Shown: in pieces, positions 1-10,723 of the stretch
Position numbering within the stretch: position 1 is the first letter of the stretch
Layout: every line of letters begins with the position of its first letter
Source: Hysterangium stoloniferum
Taxonomy: Eukaryota; Basidiomycota; Agaricomycetes; Hysterangiales; Hysterangiaceae
Direction of reading: 5' to 3'
Length of the DNA: 64,000 bases
NCBI GenBank assembly: GCA_015178975.1
Contig: WHVD01000079.1
Coordinates: forward strand, 310,001 to 374,000
Made by a program: the position numbers and the translations under genes
The notes under the pieces: model-generated
The model's input: only the letters and a program-made list of their open reading frames with translations
Told to the model about the DNA's origin: nothing
Databases searched by the model: none

Positions 1-314
1 TTGGCACATACCTAGAGTATCCGTTATGGCGACATGCTTCCATAAACTGCTCCCCTTGTCACCTCTGCTTCTTAAAATTTAAAAAAAAATCTAGATTTCT
101 CGCTAGAGGTCACCCAGGAGCCCCCACCGATTGGCTATGTGATGCCAGTTAGTTTGGTGGCAGCCAGTGCCATTCGGGAAGCTCTGCATTCAGTAGGGCG
201 TTGAACGATAATTGGGCGAAGCCTCGTGTAATCCACCCAAGGGGACTGCATTCGACAATGGATAGATAAAAAGGAGACAAACTCTGCGTGTATGGTCGAT
301 CGCAGTCCTCGCCC

Positions 315-1676
315 ATGTCGCAATACGCGTATCTTTCTGAACCGGACCCTAAATGGGCTGAAGTAGCCTCCCGTGTCCCTCCAACAGAACTCCCTAAAGA
401 CTTTTCTCAGTACAGAAGAGGACTTGCTGAAGCTGTTGGAAGGTCGCTTTCCCGTCGACCGTTGGGTGAGTGTATATTCAAGCTTCCACTTGAACCCAAA
501 ATATTCAGTAACATTAACTACGTATTATATTGTAAAGGCATCCATCTAAATCTAACTGCACGGCAGTGGGTGCTACCTGTTGACGGGACCCTAAACAGCG
601 TTAGGACATACGTCCCAGATCGGAACACATTACTGGGAGCAGACCAACAAGATCGCTACCCAGCACTTGTTTGGATATTTGGAGGCGGTATGTCCCTCTA
701 TCATTGGCCCACAACAACAGGAAGCCTAACTCTTCTTTCCAGGATGGTGTAGCGGCACTCTCGACAACGCCGACACCTTGCTACGGTCGTTGTCTGTAGA
801 CCTGCGAATCTCATGCGTAGCAGTTGATTATCGGAAGGCGCCGGAGCACCCATTTCCAACCCCACTCAATGATGCATACGCTTCGCTCAAATGGGTAATA
901 GTCATCGATCTTTAAATAATTCACTTTATGTTTATTCCACATTTTCTAGGTTGTCGAAAACGCACAGCTCATTTCGATAGATGTGCATAGGGGGTTGATT
1001 GTAGGGTATTTCCACTGGGGGCAACTTGGCCGCTGCCATGGTTCAAAGGGCTATGAATGACCCGGATCTCAGGGGAAAAATTACCGGACAGGTGTTGGTT
1101 ACTCCAGCTCTCCTATCTGCGTCCACATATCCGGTAAAGTGAATGATTATGAATTTTACTCGGTTGTTTTGGAAATTTATCTGACATCATTTAGGTTCAA
1201 AGACGAGCTTCTTTCCTTGGAACAGAATTCCGACGCAAGCATTTTGTCTGGGGAACTAATCCGTCTTTTCTGGGGTAAGTACCGATTTATGCTTGTTTGG
1301 AATTTTGTCTAATTTTCAATTCTTTAGAAATCTATCATGGTCCTCATGCCAGCAATCCGGAAGTATCACCCCTCCTGGCAGCCTCATTTGAAGGACTTCC
1401 GCGTACTTACATCCAAATAAACGGAATGGATCCACTACGTGATGAAGCCATTTTATATAATAAGCTGTTACGTGAGGCTGGTGTCCCTACCATGGTCGAC
1501 ATGTAAGTACCATCGCTTAGTTATCTCCTTAAATGAGTACTTACGCTGTCGGGAGGTATCCGGGGTTCCCGCATGGGTTTCATGAACATTTCCCTGATCT
1601 GACGGCTAGTCGCAGGCAAAGCAGGCAACTTCGCGCTGGTATTGGTTGGTTGCTGCGAGGTGGGTGCGTTATGTGA
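315..1676 (+). CDS. alpha/beta-hydrolase esterase (Abhydrolase_3 / HSL-like), possibly a recent pseudogene
   Basis: Seven exons can be read: 315-465, 538-687, 743-894, 950-1133, 1195-1274, 1328-1502 and 1556-1676, joined by 53-72 nt GT-AG introns. The first in-frame ATG is at 315. The protein has the Abhydrolase_3 order: a VRTYVPD strand, the oxyanion-hole segment (IFGGGW, with Phe where the family normally has His), VAVDYRKAPEHPFP, the nucleophile elbow GISTGGNL (Ser), the acid loop DPLRDEA (Asp) and HGFHEHFP (His). The family hydrolyses carboxylic esters or lactones; the substrate is unknown. Two reading-frame discontinuities are visible. One lies just before the nucleophile elbow in a G run near 1013, where about two bases seem to be missing. 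The other is at the exon 4/5 junction near 1134-1195. Either the gene died recently or the assembly has small indels. The catalytic triad is otherwise complete. Neighbours are transposons. Confidence 0.75.
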
Positions 1677-2195
1677 TGGGCTCGGGTCTCTGAAGGAGAC
1701 CTTCAGGTTGTTGCTTGCTCAGCTGGCGACAACGGAATAACCGATAATTTATTTTGTCATATGTGTATTATCTCGTTTCATTGTTAAATGTACAGTGAAA
1801 AAATTTTGTTTGTCATTAGTACTTTCCTACCTTGAAGCCGCGGTGTTAGCTACCGGTAGATAGTCTCTTTGGTGTAATGTCAGACTGACAATGCAGAACT
1901 TTTCAAAATCCACAATTGGTATTGACGTCCATACGTGCTCTCGCCACGATTATTCTGCCTTCACTGAGCATTGCCGCACACCCCACCATCTGGCATAATT
2001 ATTGGACGACAAGCTGATGTTAAAATTACTTTCCACACTCTCTAATATTGTTGGTCCTACCAGGGGGAGTGTTCCAACATAGCATCAACACACAGATATT
2101 CAGGATTTATCTTGGTTGTCGGTCCACACATAAATACATAATGGTGTTTCTTACTCTGCACTTGAAATTAGTGCCACCTGGAGGGATAAAAAAGG
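1677..2195. other. gene-free 3' flank
   Basis: This is the downstream flank of the esterase. I see no ORF with family features and no repeat shared with the rest of the window. Confidence 0.4.
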
Positions 2196-2760
2196 ATGGT
2201 TGTATGTGAGCGTGCACCACATCATTGGGTCGGAAAGCCAAAGGAAAGGGGATATAGATCACCAAGAACCAATGGTAAAATCAGTGCTGGGAAACCACTT
2301 GGAATTTGGGGTGGCAATAAGCTAGAGTGTGTCATAAAGTCAATTTTATCAATATCCAGTACCAGGGTGATCCTCCTGGTGCAAACCTTTTGATCCCCTA
2401 GGTTGGTTATTGGTCTTTGGATGACATAGAGGTGGTGAAAGACTTGCAATAATGCTTGACAAGGTCTCAGAGGCCTAGCCAGGTCTAATCTCACTGGATA
2501 ATGCTGAGAGTCTTGTTTGAACCAAAGTGGTCAGAGATGGGGTTGTCATGTGCATATTGCATCACACAACCAAAGTGTTCCAGAGTCAGGAACATGTTAG
2601 TAATCAAGTCTTCGCATAAACCGAAATCGGAATCAAATCTACAATGACGAATGTATGCGCATATATGCGCATATATTGAGGTGCCGTCAAGGGGGAAATA
2701 ACTCCTAATCACGAATTTCTCCTTAATGATGCAATCGACTAGAAACTTCAAGTATCTAAA
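2196..2760 (-). mobile_element. Ty3/gypsy pol remnant (RNase H-integrase linker)
   Basis: The minus strand encodes degraded peptides resembling the zone in front of the Ty3 integrase. The DNPISDHFGSNKTLSII segment near 2500 parallels DHPLSGHFGLNKTLSII of the better preserved element at 8292-8657. This is an old, broken fragment with no LTR attached, and probably related to the element at 4625-9250. Confidence 0.6.
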
Positions 2761-2994
2761 TTTCCCCTATTTACTCTCCTAATATCTCTCCTAAAATAAT
2801 TAGAAATTAGATAAAAAGTCGCAATATTTCGCCATATACCTCAGTGGAGTTTACTCATTCACTCACTGAGCTTCGCAAACAGACTCTACCCTTTCGAAAT
2901 CTTGTCTACTACTTAACAGAACATAGATTCTGCCATCAAGGTGTGTATAAACCACTTGAGTCTTGAGTCCATTGGGGGGCTGATGGGCCATATA

Positions 2995-4437
2995 CAGTAG
3001 GCAACAAAATTATTTGCATATTTGTTCATTTTGAAAAGACCCTTTAACACTGGCTCAAAATAAATTCTGAAAGAAGCTCATATATCACTAAATGTTGATT
3101 ACATAACCATTATGTTGTATGTCCATCTATGGCCATGTAATAATAGGATTAATGAAGTCTTTACATGGAAACAGTTTTCTTGCCTATACATAATTTATAA
3201 ACCCTATATACTAAACTAGTACTTGGTATATCCTCCCTTGGTCTTAATTACAGCTTCTACTCTTCTAGGTACTTTCTATCAAGTTCTGACATGCCTCCTT
3301 TGGTATCTTCTCCCATTCCACTTGACAGTGCTCCCAAAGCTCCTCCACTCCACGTCAGCTAGCCTCCTTTTCAAGGTTTAGATCTGGAGACTGTGCTGGC
3401 CATTTCATAACAGTGTAGTCATGGTCATCAAATCACTTTTGAGCTAGTTTGCTAGTATGCTTTGGATCATTATCCTGCTAGAAGATGATATCAGATGGAG
3501 TTTTTTGTAAAACTCAAGGGATTGCTGAAGTTCATCCTCCAAGATGGAGCAGTAAAGCTGTGAATCCATCTTCCCTTCAATCCTAGTGGCATATCCAATG
3601 CCTTCCCAAAGTATGCAACCCCACATCATCATACTACCACCACCAAACTTCAGTCAACCCCTCCCACCACCTTTTTCTACACCCACTTCCTTCCATCTGA
3701 CCCAAGATGATTGATTTTGGTCTCATAAGAGAATACAACTCTCTTCCAGTCCTCCAGAGTGTACTCCTGATGTCTCTCTGCCCACTGTAGCCTCTCCCTC
3801 CTGTGAGATCATCTCAGAAGAGGGCATTTCTTCACCACAGGTTTTAGGCCAGCTCTGTATAAGACATGACAAACAGTTTGGGAGGAGAGGGAACTTATTT
3901 GTGACATCCTAGGGCGAATATATACTTCGTCGAACGAGGCTTTCGAGTTTGATTAGTAGAATATTATTCAACTTTATCGAAGAATAATCAATTTGTGACA
4001 TGTGTCCTAAACAACAAGTTCAAATCATGTCTAAAATTGAAGTAATAACTGAGTTCATATCCATTTTAGGACTTAAAGTTTTGTAAACAGGTTTAGATAA
4101 TATTTTAGTGCTGCCTTAAATGTTGTAACTCCTGATGTGTAAAAGGCCTTGTATTTATACTTGAATATGAACAAATCATGTGACTTTCAGGTTTAAGGTT
4201 TAGGGTTTGGGGCGTGGAAACAGAGTCATGTGATCATGAATATTTTTAGACCACTTCTTTGCTATGTGAATCTTGGCAACAAAACTGTTCACATGTAAAG
4301 GCTTCATTAATCCTATTATTACATGGCCATAAATGGTCATATGACATAATGGTTATGTAATCAACATTTAGTGATATAAGACCTTCTTTGATAATTTATT
4401 CAGAATGTTTAGAATTTATTTTGAGCCAGTGTTAAAG
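2995..4437 (-). mobile_element. Tc1/mariner element with long TIRs, broken
   Basis: The left end reads CAGTAGGCAACAAAATTATT next to a TA dinucleotide. A terminal inverted repeat of at least 165 bp (about 3020-3180) is matched in reverse at about 4264-4437, including the AACACTGGCTCAAAATAAAT block. The outermost part of the right repeat is missing because an LTR starts at 4438. Between the repeats lies a minus-strand Tc1-type transposase remnant (3190-3900). A block of about 350 bp at 3905-4260 does not resemble Tc1 and occupies the place of the transposase N-terminus. Confidence 0.75.
3190..3900 (-). pseudogene. Tc1-like DD34E transposase remnant
   Basis: Reading the minus strand across several frames gives the central and C-terminal part of a Tc1 transposase: SSQTVCHVLYRAGLKPVVKK, a DETKIN-type first catalytic segment, MMMWGCILWEGIGYATRIEG, QDNDPKHTS with the second catalytic Asp, and SPDLNPLEHLW with the Glu. 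The DNA-binding N-terminus is absent and the frame is broken several times, so it cannot encode an active enzyme. The 1.0 kb transposase of the copy at 40313-41901 is the intact-length comparison. Confidence 0.7.
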
Positions 4438-4624
4438 TGTTAAGCTCGAGGCTCATGGGTGGGTTTCTGGAGAAACCTGTGGAAGTTCTGGGAAGGATGC
4501 AGCTTCAGCTTATGTGCTGCACCCTCATAGATCACAGTGTCCAACTTCAAACAGGAGTGAATGGGAAACCTGTGGGTTCCAAGGATACATATATGAGTAG
4601 ATGCTAAGTTGATATTCTGATTGG
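4438..4624 (+). repeat. LTR fragment, A-type subfamily starting TGTTAAGCTCG
   Basis: This LTR start interrupts the Tc1 element and is itself interrupted by the LTR beginning at 4625. It carries the shared stem-loop core near 4498-4530 (CAGCTTATGTGCTGCACCCT). The same subfamily start occurs at 24380 and 24631. Confidence 0.6.
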
Positions 4625-5741
4625 TGTTAGGATACGTACAGGGTGGGTTTCCGGAGAAACCCATGGGATATCCGGTAGGACTTGGCTTCAGCTTATAGGC
4701 TGCACCCTCGCTAGATCGTGTTGTCCAATTTCAGATGGATGGACGGGAATCCCAGGGAGTCCAGGCGGGGGTCGTGGGTCGAGGGGTCGGAGGTCGGAGG
4801 TCGTGGGTCATGAGTCGAGATTGGTGAGAGAGATAGATGCGCCGGAGCCCATGGGCTCCAACTAGTGTGAGCGGTGTAATTCAAGTAGGGTTTTTAGAGT
4901 GGAAAATGTATTAGCTTACTGGGGGGAATCTAAGCCGATTTTCTGACTGGATTGTATGTACAACATCTGCCAGTTTAAATAGACTGTGGAGTGAATGTCA
5001 TACTGAATCCAGTAATGATGAAACGAAACGAGCAAAACATAAAATGGGAATAGTAAACACCAATTTGGTGTTAGGAATGGGACAGGATGGAGCAGAGTCC
5101 GAATAGTGACAAATCATAAACCATAACGGGAAATGGAGCAGGAGCGGAGTCTGAATTGTGACAGGTCATTTGACTAAAACAGGAATGGGGCTCTGTTAGA
5201 GGGGTGACGGGTTTTCTGAGTGGGGTCCGGTGACTGATGCATGGGACGAGGTCGGAAATAGACAGAGACGGAGTCCAGTGGGTTTTCCAGTGACTGAAAC
5301 ACAACATAACAAAGTTGAATGTAGACAAGTCTGACGTATGGAGTCCGGTGGGAATTCTGGTAAACTGATAATGGGTGCGTATAGGGTGCAGGTGCGTATA
5401 AGTTAGTGCCTGGAGTCCGGTGGGATTTCTGGTCGTAACAATTGGATTGTAATGTACAGATAGCTACTAGCCTATACATATAGATTGGTAGACTATTGTA
5501 CTACTTATTCAGAGATACAAAATGACATATTAGGAATACAACAAAACAATAAACCAGATTACAAACTAAACAGGAACAAGGGACAAACTAAAACCAGATG
5601 TCAACTGGCAAAACCGGATTGAGAACAAGGGGATCCAGAATGTCCAGGCAGAGTCTGGTGCTCCATCCGTGCATTACAGAGATGGGTGCATATATACTGT
5701 AAGCTGGTGCCTGGAGACTGGCAGGTTTTCTGGTCATAACA
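4625..5741 (-). repeat. LTR family A, 1.1 kb (3' LTR)
   Basis: Begins TGTTAGGATACGTACAGG and ends GGTCATAACA on the plus strand, followed by a purine tract (on the minus strand) typical of the inside of a 3' LTR. It holds the stem-loop core at about 4687-4712, a G-rich GTCGTGGGTCGAGG minisatellite at about 4767-4815, and a GGAGCCCATGGGCTCC palindrome. Copies of the family recur at 27807, 38582, 42288, 53145 and elsewhere. Confidence 0.75.
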
Positions 5742-6059
5742 GTACCCTCCCTTTAAGGCTGAAGTCCCAAAGAGGCCCTAGAACTTGTTAGAGTTTGCTG
5801 GTTACACTTACTGTATGTGTCAAAACATCAGGTGATCTGGAAGGTAAAGTTCAAATGTGAGCTGCCTATAAAAAATTGAAAATATTCAATTTTCTTCTTC
5901 TCCCAATACCCCATCATTGTCACTATGGGACCAAAACCGATGCCTCACAAACTATCCCATACTGCTGGGTCATCCACAGGGTTCACCTACTGAGCACCTC
6001 TATATGCTGCTCAATTACTTGAACAGCATGAAGAACAATGGCATCAATGAGACAAGGCC

Positions 6060-6904
6060 ACATGTAAAGTGAGGGAGGAGGAGGAGGAGCTGGATAGGGA
6101 GATCCAGGTGGAGAAGGAGGCCATGGAGGCAGAGGAGAAGAGGAAGAAAGAGGAGGAAGAGGCAGCTTTAAAAGCTGCAGCAGATGCAGAAGCTGCTTGG
6201 GTTGCCACAGAATGTGCCAAGGTGTCCACAGTGGCTGTGGGAAAAGTAAGTACCTCTTCTCGATCAATATCAATTCTTACTGACATATTTTAAATAGCGC
6301 AAAGCAGCTGAGGTGGAATCAGAGTCCGAGGATGATACAGGGAGTCCTCAAAATGTAAGTAGGTGATCCACAGAGACTATCATTACTAATGGTCCTTGGA
6401 TAGAAGACCTGGAAAAATGCCCCAACCCATCTGAGCACCAAGAACATCCTGCAGTGTTCCGGTTGTAATGACCAGAACACTGATTGCTTCTGAAAATCCA
6501 GTCGGGGCCAGAGCTGCTGGCCCTGTGCACACTTGAAAGCCAGGTGCTCACTGGTACAGGAAGCATCTGGGTCTGGAGTCCAGGAAGCTGTGGGTACCAT
6601 GGAAAAGGCAGGGGTGTCAGGGGAGGTAATGGGATGGATTGTGGTGGCCATAGAGGCCCAGAACGACTTAATGGAAGAGACCAATGGTCTCCTACAAGAG
6701 TTAGTGGGTGGCCTTGCAATGTTCCATGGATATTTCTGCAAGTACATGCAAGGTGAAAAGGCCTATGACCTGGCCAAGAAAGTGGAGGAGTCTGAGGGGT
6801 CTGAGGAAGTGGAGGGCATGGATGTTCAGGAGTTGAGAGGACCCCATGAAGAGTTTGTTAGGGCAAGAAAACAGAAAAGCCCGCCTATAGAAGTAGAAGA
6901 CTAA
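6060..6904 (+). pseudogene. extra ORF of a Ty3 element: coiled-coil plus zinc-cluster-like protein, antisense to pol
   Basis: The plus strand between the chromodomain region and the 3' LTR codes in pieces for an acidic/basic coiled-coil (REEEEELDREIQVEKEAMEA and following), a Cys-rich segment near 6455-6550 with CSGC and CWPCAH-type pairs, and an Ala/Glu-rich tail ending at 6904. The opposite orientation to pol and the position just inside the LTR suggest an accessory ORF of the element family. It resembles proteins often annotated as hypothetical beside basidiomycete Ty3 elements, which is recollection and not a search. It is broken here. Its function is unknown. Confidence 0.5.
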
Positions 6905-7011
6905 TAATAAGTTTCTTTTATTATTATATTTTTTTAAGAAAAAAAAATCAAAAGCATGAAAAGATAAGGAAAAATCTGTGGGATTTCTGTGAAGGGCAAA
7001 ATAAGACAAAG

Positions 7012-9250
7012 TCAAAACCTGTAAAGTAAGAGAGATATAGGGCAGCAAGGAAAAATGAAGTGGGTCCAGGGTCCATGGATAATGCAGTCAGAGTGAGGAC
7101 AGTGGCCTGGTTTGAGTGGGTAAGCTGTGTGAAAATCAGTAATAATCTCTGTGGCATTCCCGAGCTTCGTGGCCAAAATCCAGGAAGTTTCTTTGTCTGT
7201 GCCCTCATAGCCCACCCACTTGACCAAGTAGAGCAATTTACAAGCGTGTCAACAGTTATCTATTTTTGAGTCCAAAATTTGTGAGATTTCAAACATGGGT
7301 TCTCCATCTATAACAACTGGAGGTGGTGAAGGTTGGATGTGGTCTGGGATTGTGTTAGCAGTACATGGTTCTAACATAGAGACATGAAATACTGGGTGTA
7401 CCACATGCATATTGTCTGGAAGCTGCAGGGTCCAGGATATGGAACTGGCTTGTGCTATTATTTCAAAAGGACCTAAATGTTTCTCAGCAAGTTTTTTAGA
7501 TGGACAGGTAGTCCAGAAAAATTGTGCTTTAACAAAAACACGATCACCAATTTTAAAATTAGGTGCAGAATCTGGTTTTGGTCCACTGAATGTTGATATT
7601 GTTCTTGCATGGATATTATTGCTTTCCAGAGTTCTTGATGGAGTTCATCAAGGTCCATTACAAATTCCTGAGCACGGGCAGAGGCAAGATTCCATTCCAG
7701 GTGTGCTGTGATATTTGGATTATAACCTTTATTTGCGAAAAATGGGGAAATGCCAGTAGTTGTGGAGGGTGTGTTATTGTATGTAAATTCTGCAAGGGGT
7801 AATAGGGATTTCCAATTGTCCTGTTGATAGTTGCAATATACATGGAGGTATTGTTCCAGTGTTTGATTGACATGTTCAGTTTGTCTGTTGCCTTCTGGGT
7901 GATATCTGGATGTGAAGTGTAACTTCATGTCCAAGGATTTTCCGAGGGATCTAAAGAAATGAGATACAAACTTGGAACCTCTATCAGAAGTTATGTGGGA
8001 TGGGATTCCGTGTTTGGAGAATATGTGGATAATAAAAAGCTCTGCTAGTTGCACAGATGTAATGGTATCATATGTGGGGATGAAAATACCTTGCTTGGAG
8101 AATCTATCAACAACAACTAGGATGGTGGAATAGCCCTCGGAGTCCAGTAGGTGTTCAATGAAATCCATAGCGATTGAATTCCACAGATGTTCCAGTACTG
8201 GAAGTTGCTTCAGAAGGCCATATGGCTTGTGATGCTGTGATTTGGAGCATAAACAAGTAATGCAAGATTTACAATACTGCTTAATGAAATCTCAGAGTCC
8301 AGGCCAAGTATATTCTCTTCTTATTATTGATAGAGTTTTATTGAGCCCAAAATGTCCAGAGAGTGGATGATCATGTTTGTACTGGGTGATTCTGAGGTGG
8401 AGGCTGTCAGAGTCCAGTACATATATGCAATCGTCAAGTCTTATGAAACCATGCTGGTCTAAAGACCACCGGGATTGACTGGGGTCCACGGGGTTGTCAA
8501 GGTGTGCCTTGGTTACTGGGTCTAGCGGAATTGCCAATAGGATATCTTGATGTAATTTCTCAATATCCATAATTATTATTCTGTGGGTGACTGGATGAAT
8601 GAGGTAAGTAATGTGGACTGATGCGGTAAGTTGCAAAATTGTGAATATGGGTTTCAAATTGTGCAGGTTTACTGTGGCATAGTCATTACTCCCCTCTTTG
8701 GGATAGACATCCCATCATCTAGTCAAAGCATCAGGTTTTCTGCCAAGGTGGCCAGGTCAAAAGTGGATGACCATATTAAAAGCAGATAAATACTTGGACC
8801 AATGGGCTTGCTGGTGGGTCAAACATTTTGTAGTTGAAAAATATTCCAGGTTTTTATGATCAGTTACAACATCAACCGGAATTTCCGTGCCCTCCAAATA
8901 ATGTCACCATGATTTGAAAGCTTCGAATATTGCAAGGAGTTCCTTGTCATGGACATCGTAATTGAGCTCCAGTCTAGTAAAAGTCCAGGACAAAAATGCC
9001 ATAGGGTGAATCTCACCGTCAGAGTCCTGGATAGACAAAATGGCAGCTAGCACATAATCTGAGGCATCCATTTCAACAATGAGCGGGAGGCCTCATTTCC
9101 AATGTGAAAGTATTGGGGCTGATGAAAAGGAATCTTTTAAAAGATTGAAAGAGATACAACATTTATCATTGAAATTCCACAGGACATCCTTACGAGTAAG
9201 ATGAGTAAGGGGAACTGTGGGGAAATAGCTTTCATGATAAGAATGATAGT
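7012..9250 (-). pseudogene. Ty3 pol remnant (RT end, RNase H, integrase, chromodomain)
   Basis: The longest open segment is 7473-8168 with the integrase core (VVVDRFSKQGIFIP, ITSDRGSKFVSHFF, RYHPEGNRQTEHVNQTLEQY). An RNase H segment with TDHKNLEYF lies near 8860, the HFGLNKTLSIIRREYTWPG linker near 8292-8400, and a YLVKWVGYEGTDKETSW chromodomain start near 7200. These are fossil parts of the element at 4625-9250. Confidence 0.75.
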
Positions 9251-9355
9251 TAAAATGTGACATATTAATTAGAACATCAAGTTGATGTCACATGATTTTT
9301 CCTGTAATTTTCCTAGCCCTCTAGAATATAATATGATATAATGAAATGTGTGAAA

Positions 9356-9571
9356 AGAGAGTTGCAAAACTGTCCCAATGATTGGTCATTTTTAAATATT
9401 CACTGTGACATCAATATCCATCTATATTTTGTAATATTTGGGTATATCAAAGCTAGTATGCTAAGGTATATGTGAGAATAATTTCACTATTTTAGAAAAT
9501 TTATTTGGTAGGTTATAAAGCATCTATTGAGAATTACCAAAACATTGGGACAGTTTTGGAAGCCACTGTAC
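9356..9571. mobile_element. isolated terminal repeat of a Tc1-like element (or a 216-bp MITE)
   Basis: The left edge reads GTTGCAAAACTGTCCCAATG and the right edge, reversed, reads CAGTGGCTTCCAAAACTGTC. These are the same signal in opposite orientation about 216 bp apart, with TA outside the right edge. The Tc1 element at 40313-41901 has the same design in each of its ends (tip and inner copies of GGGTCAAAAAACTGCCCCAA about 214 bp apart). This is therefore most likely one stranded TIR of a relative, or a small element made from it. It abuts the broken Ty3 element. Confidence 0.55.
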
Positions 9572-10061
9572 TAAGAGTTGTAAGATTGAGGGTCATGGCT
9601 TGCCAACAACACCTTAGAGGGTTTTAGGGAGGGAGTAAGTAGACTGACAACTAAATGGGGTAATCTAAGTCAATATCAGAATTAAAGAGTGGTAGCATAC
9701 ATTGTAGGAACTTTATACAAAGATGGAATGGATGAGTGGGGGGCCAATCAAGGAAGTGGGAAGCAGTAATGGGTCAAAGGAAGCATGGGAAAGGGTAAGG
9801 ATCATACTAGAACTAAATATGATGTGATGAAAGCATTCTAGAGGGTATGAGGTGGCAAAATATCATTTACAAGTGGGATGGGTCATGGAAGAGCATTGGG
9901 ATGGAGATGGGATGGGATGATGAAGAGGGAAAACCATATTGACACAAGTGTTGGGGTGCCATGGGTGGTTATACCTTTGTCAGGGGTATCAATGGTGGGA
10001 AGCTGGAGGGTGGGGAGAGTAGAATGAGGTTGCAGGGGGCCAAATGACTGGGATCCTAACA
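9572..10061 (-). repeat. LTR family C fragment
   Basis: In reverse orientation this ends with GGATCCTAACA near 10061, the complement of the family-C start TGTTAGGATCC seen at 10210 and 23646. Matches to the reverse copy at 27197-27806 (the GGTAATCTAAGTCAATAT region) support it. Its 3' part is cut by the Tc1-like piece. Confidence 0.55.
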
Positions 10062-10209
10062 ACAAGAGGCAATAAATAAAAACTTGAATTTTTATATTCC
10101 TTAAATGCCCATTTTGACTAATAATCATAGGTGCAGACATTTACCCAAGTGTGTTGCATGAGGCACCCTGATGTTATTTTCTAGAAAGGTCTTGAAGGGT
10201 CTCAACCTA

Positions 10210-10370
10210 ATGGAGGGATACTGTTAGGATCCCTGTTGTTCAGCCCCCTGCAAGCTTGTTTCACCTCATAACCCTCTGGCACTCCACTATTGGCCCACAG
10301 TGTTGCTGCCTACAATGCCCTGACACTTGGTTTACTATGGCTTTCCCCTTTCATCATTCTGTCCCCCAAC
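10210..10370 (+). repeat. LTR family C fragment (start only)
   Basis: Starts TGTTAGGATCCCTGTTGTTC directly after a purine-rich AATGGAGGGATA tract, as expected at the inner edge of a 3' LTR. Similarity to the complete copy at 23646-24368 stops near 10370, where DNA flanking the P450 gene begins. Confidence 0.55.
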
Positions 10371-10723
10371 GAGACTCGCATGCCCCAAAGCCTATACAAC
10401 ATGAGATACAACTTTAGGGAAAGAGCTAGTCAATTGTTTACACCCGTTTGTTTATAAAGCTGATCATAGAGCGCAACCTCCACAGACTTCAAAATTGAAA
10501 AGTGTACAGTCTTAGATACTATAGGCCAAGGCCCCGATAGACGCAAATGGATAAAGAAATTGAATGAAGAAAAAGAAATCCATCCGTTACCCGGGACGCA
10601 TAGCAAAGTTCTCTCATAGCAACAAGATAAAACTTTTCCATCAAATCACAGGCGTGATTGTTAATGGCAACTCAACCCGAGGAGGATTCACACCTTTTAC
10701 CCTACATACGTCAACAAGCATCA

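Larger units (their letters stand above)
4625..9250 (-). mobile_element. truncated Ty3/gypsy element of LTR family A
   Basis: Parts from left to right on the plus strand: 3' LTR 4625-5741; a polypurine tract read on the minus strand just inside it (5742-5760); an ORF on the opposite strand (6060-6904); a chromodomain-like stretch (7012-7236); integrase (7473-8168, DRGSKFVSHFF and the DFIEHL start); H2C2 linker (8292-8657); then RNase H and the end of reverse transcriptase up to about 9250 ([22 protein letters not shown]). The left part of pol, gag and the 5' LTR are missing where an isolated Tc1 end and family-C LTR pieces begin. The element is old and broken in several places. Confidence 0.75.

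Noticed and set aside
6319-6747. Overlapping minus-strand ORFs of 120-140 codons
   Set aside because: Shadows of the plus-strand accessory ORF; low-complexity Pro/Ser reading of the complement.
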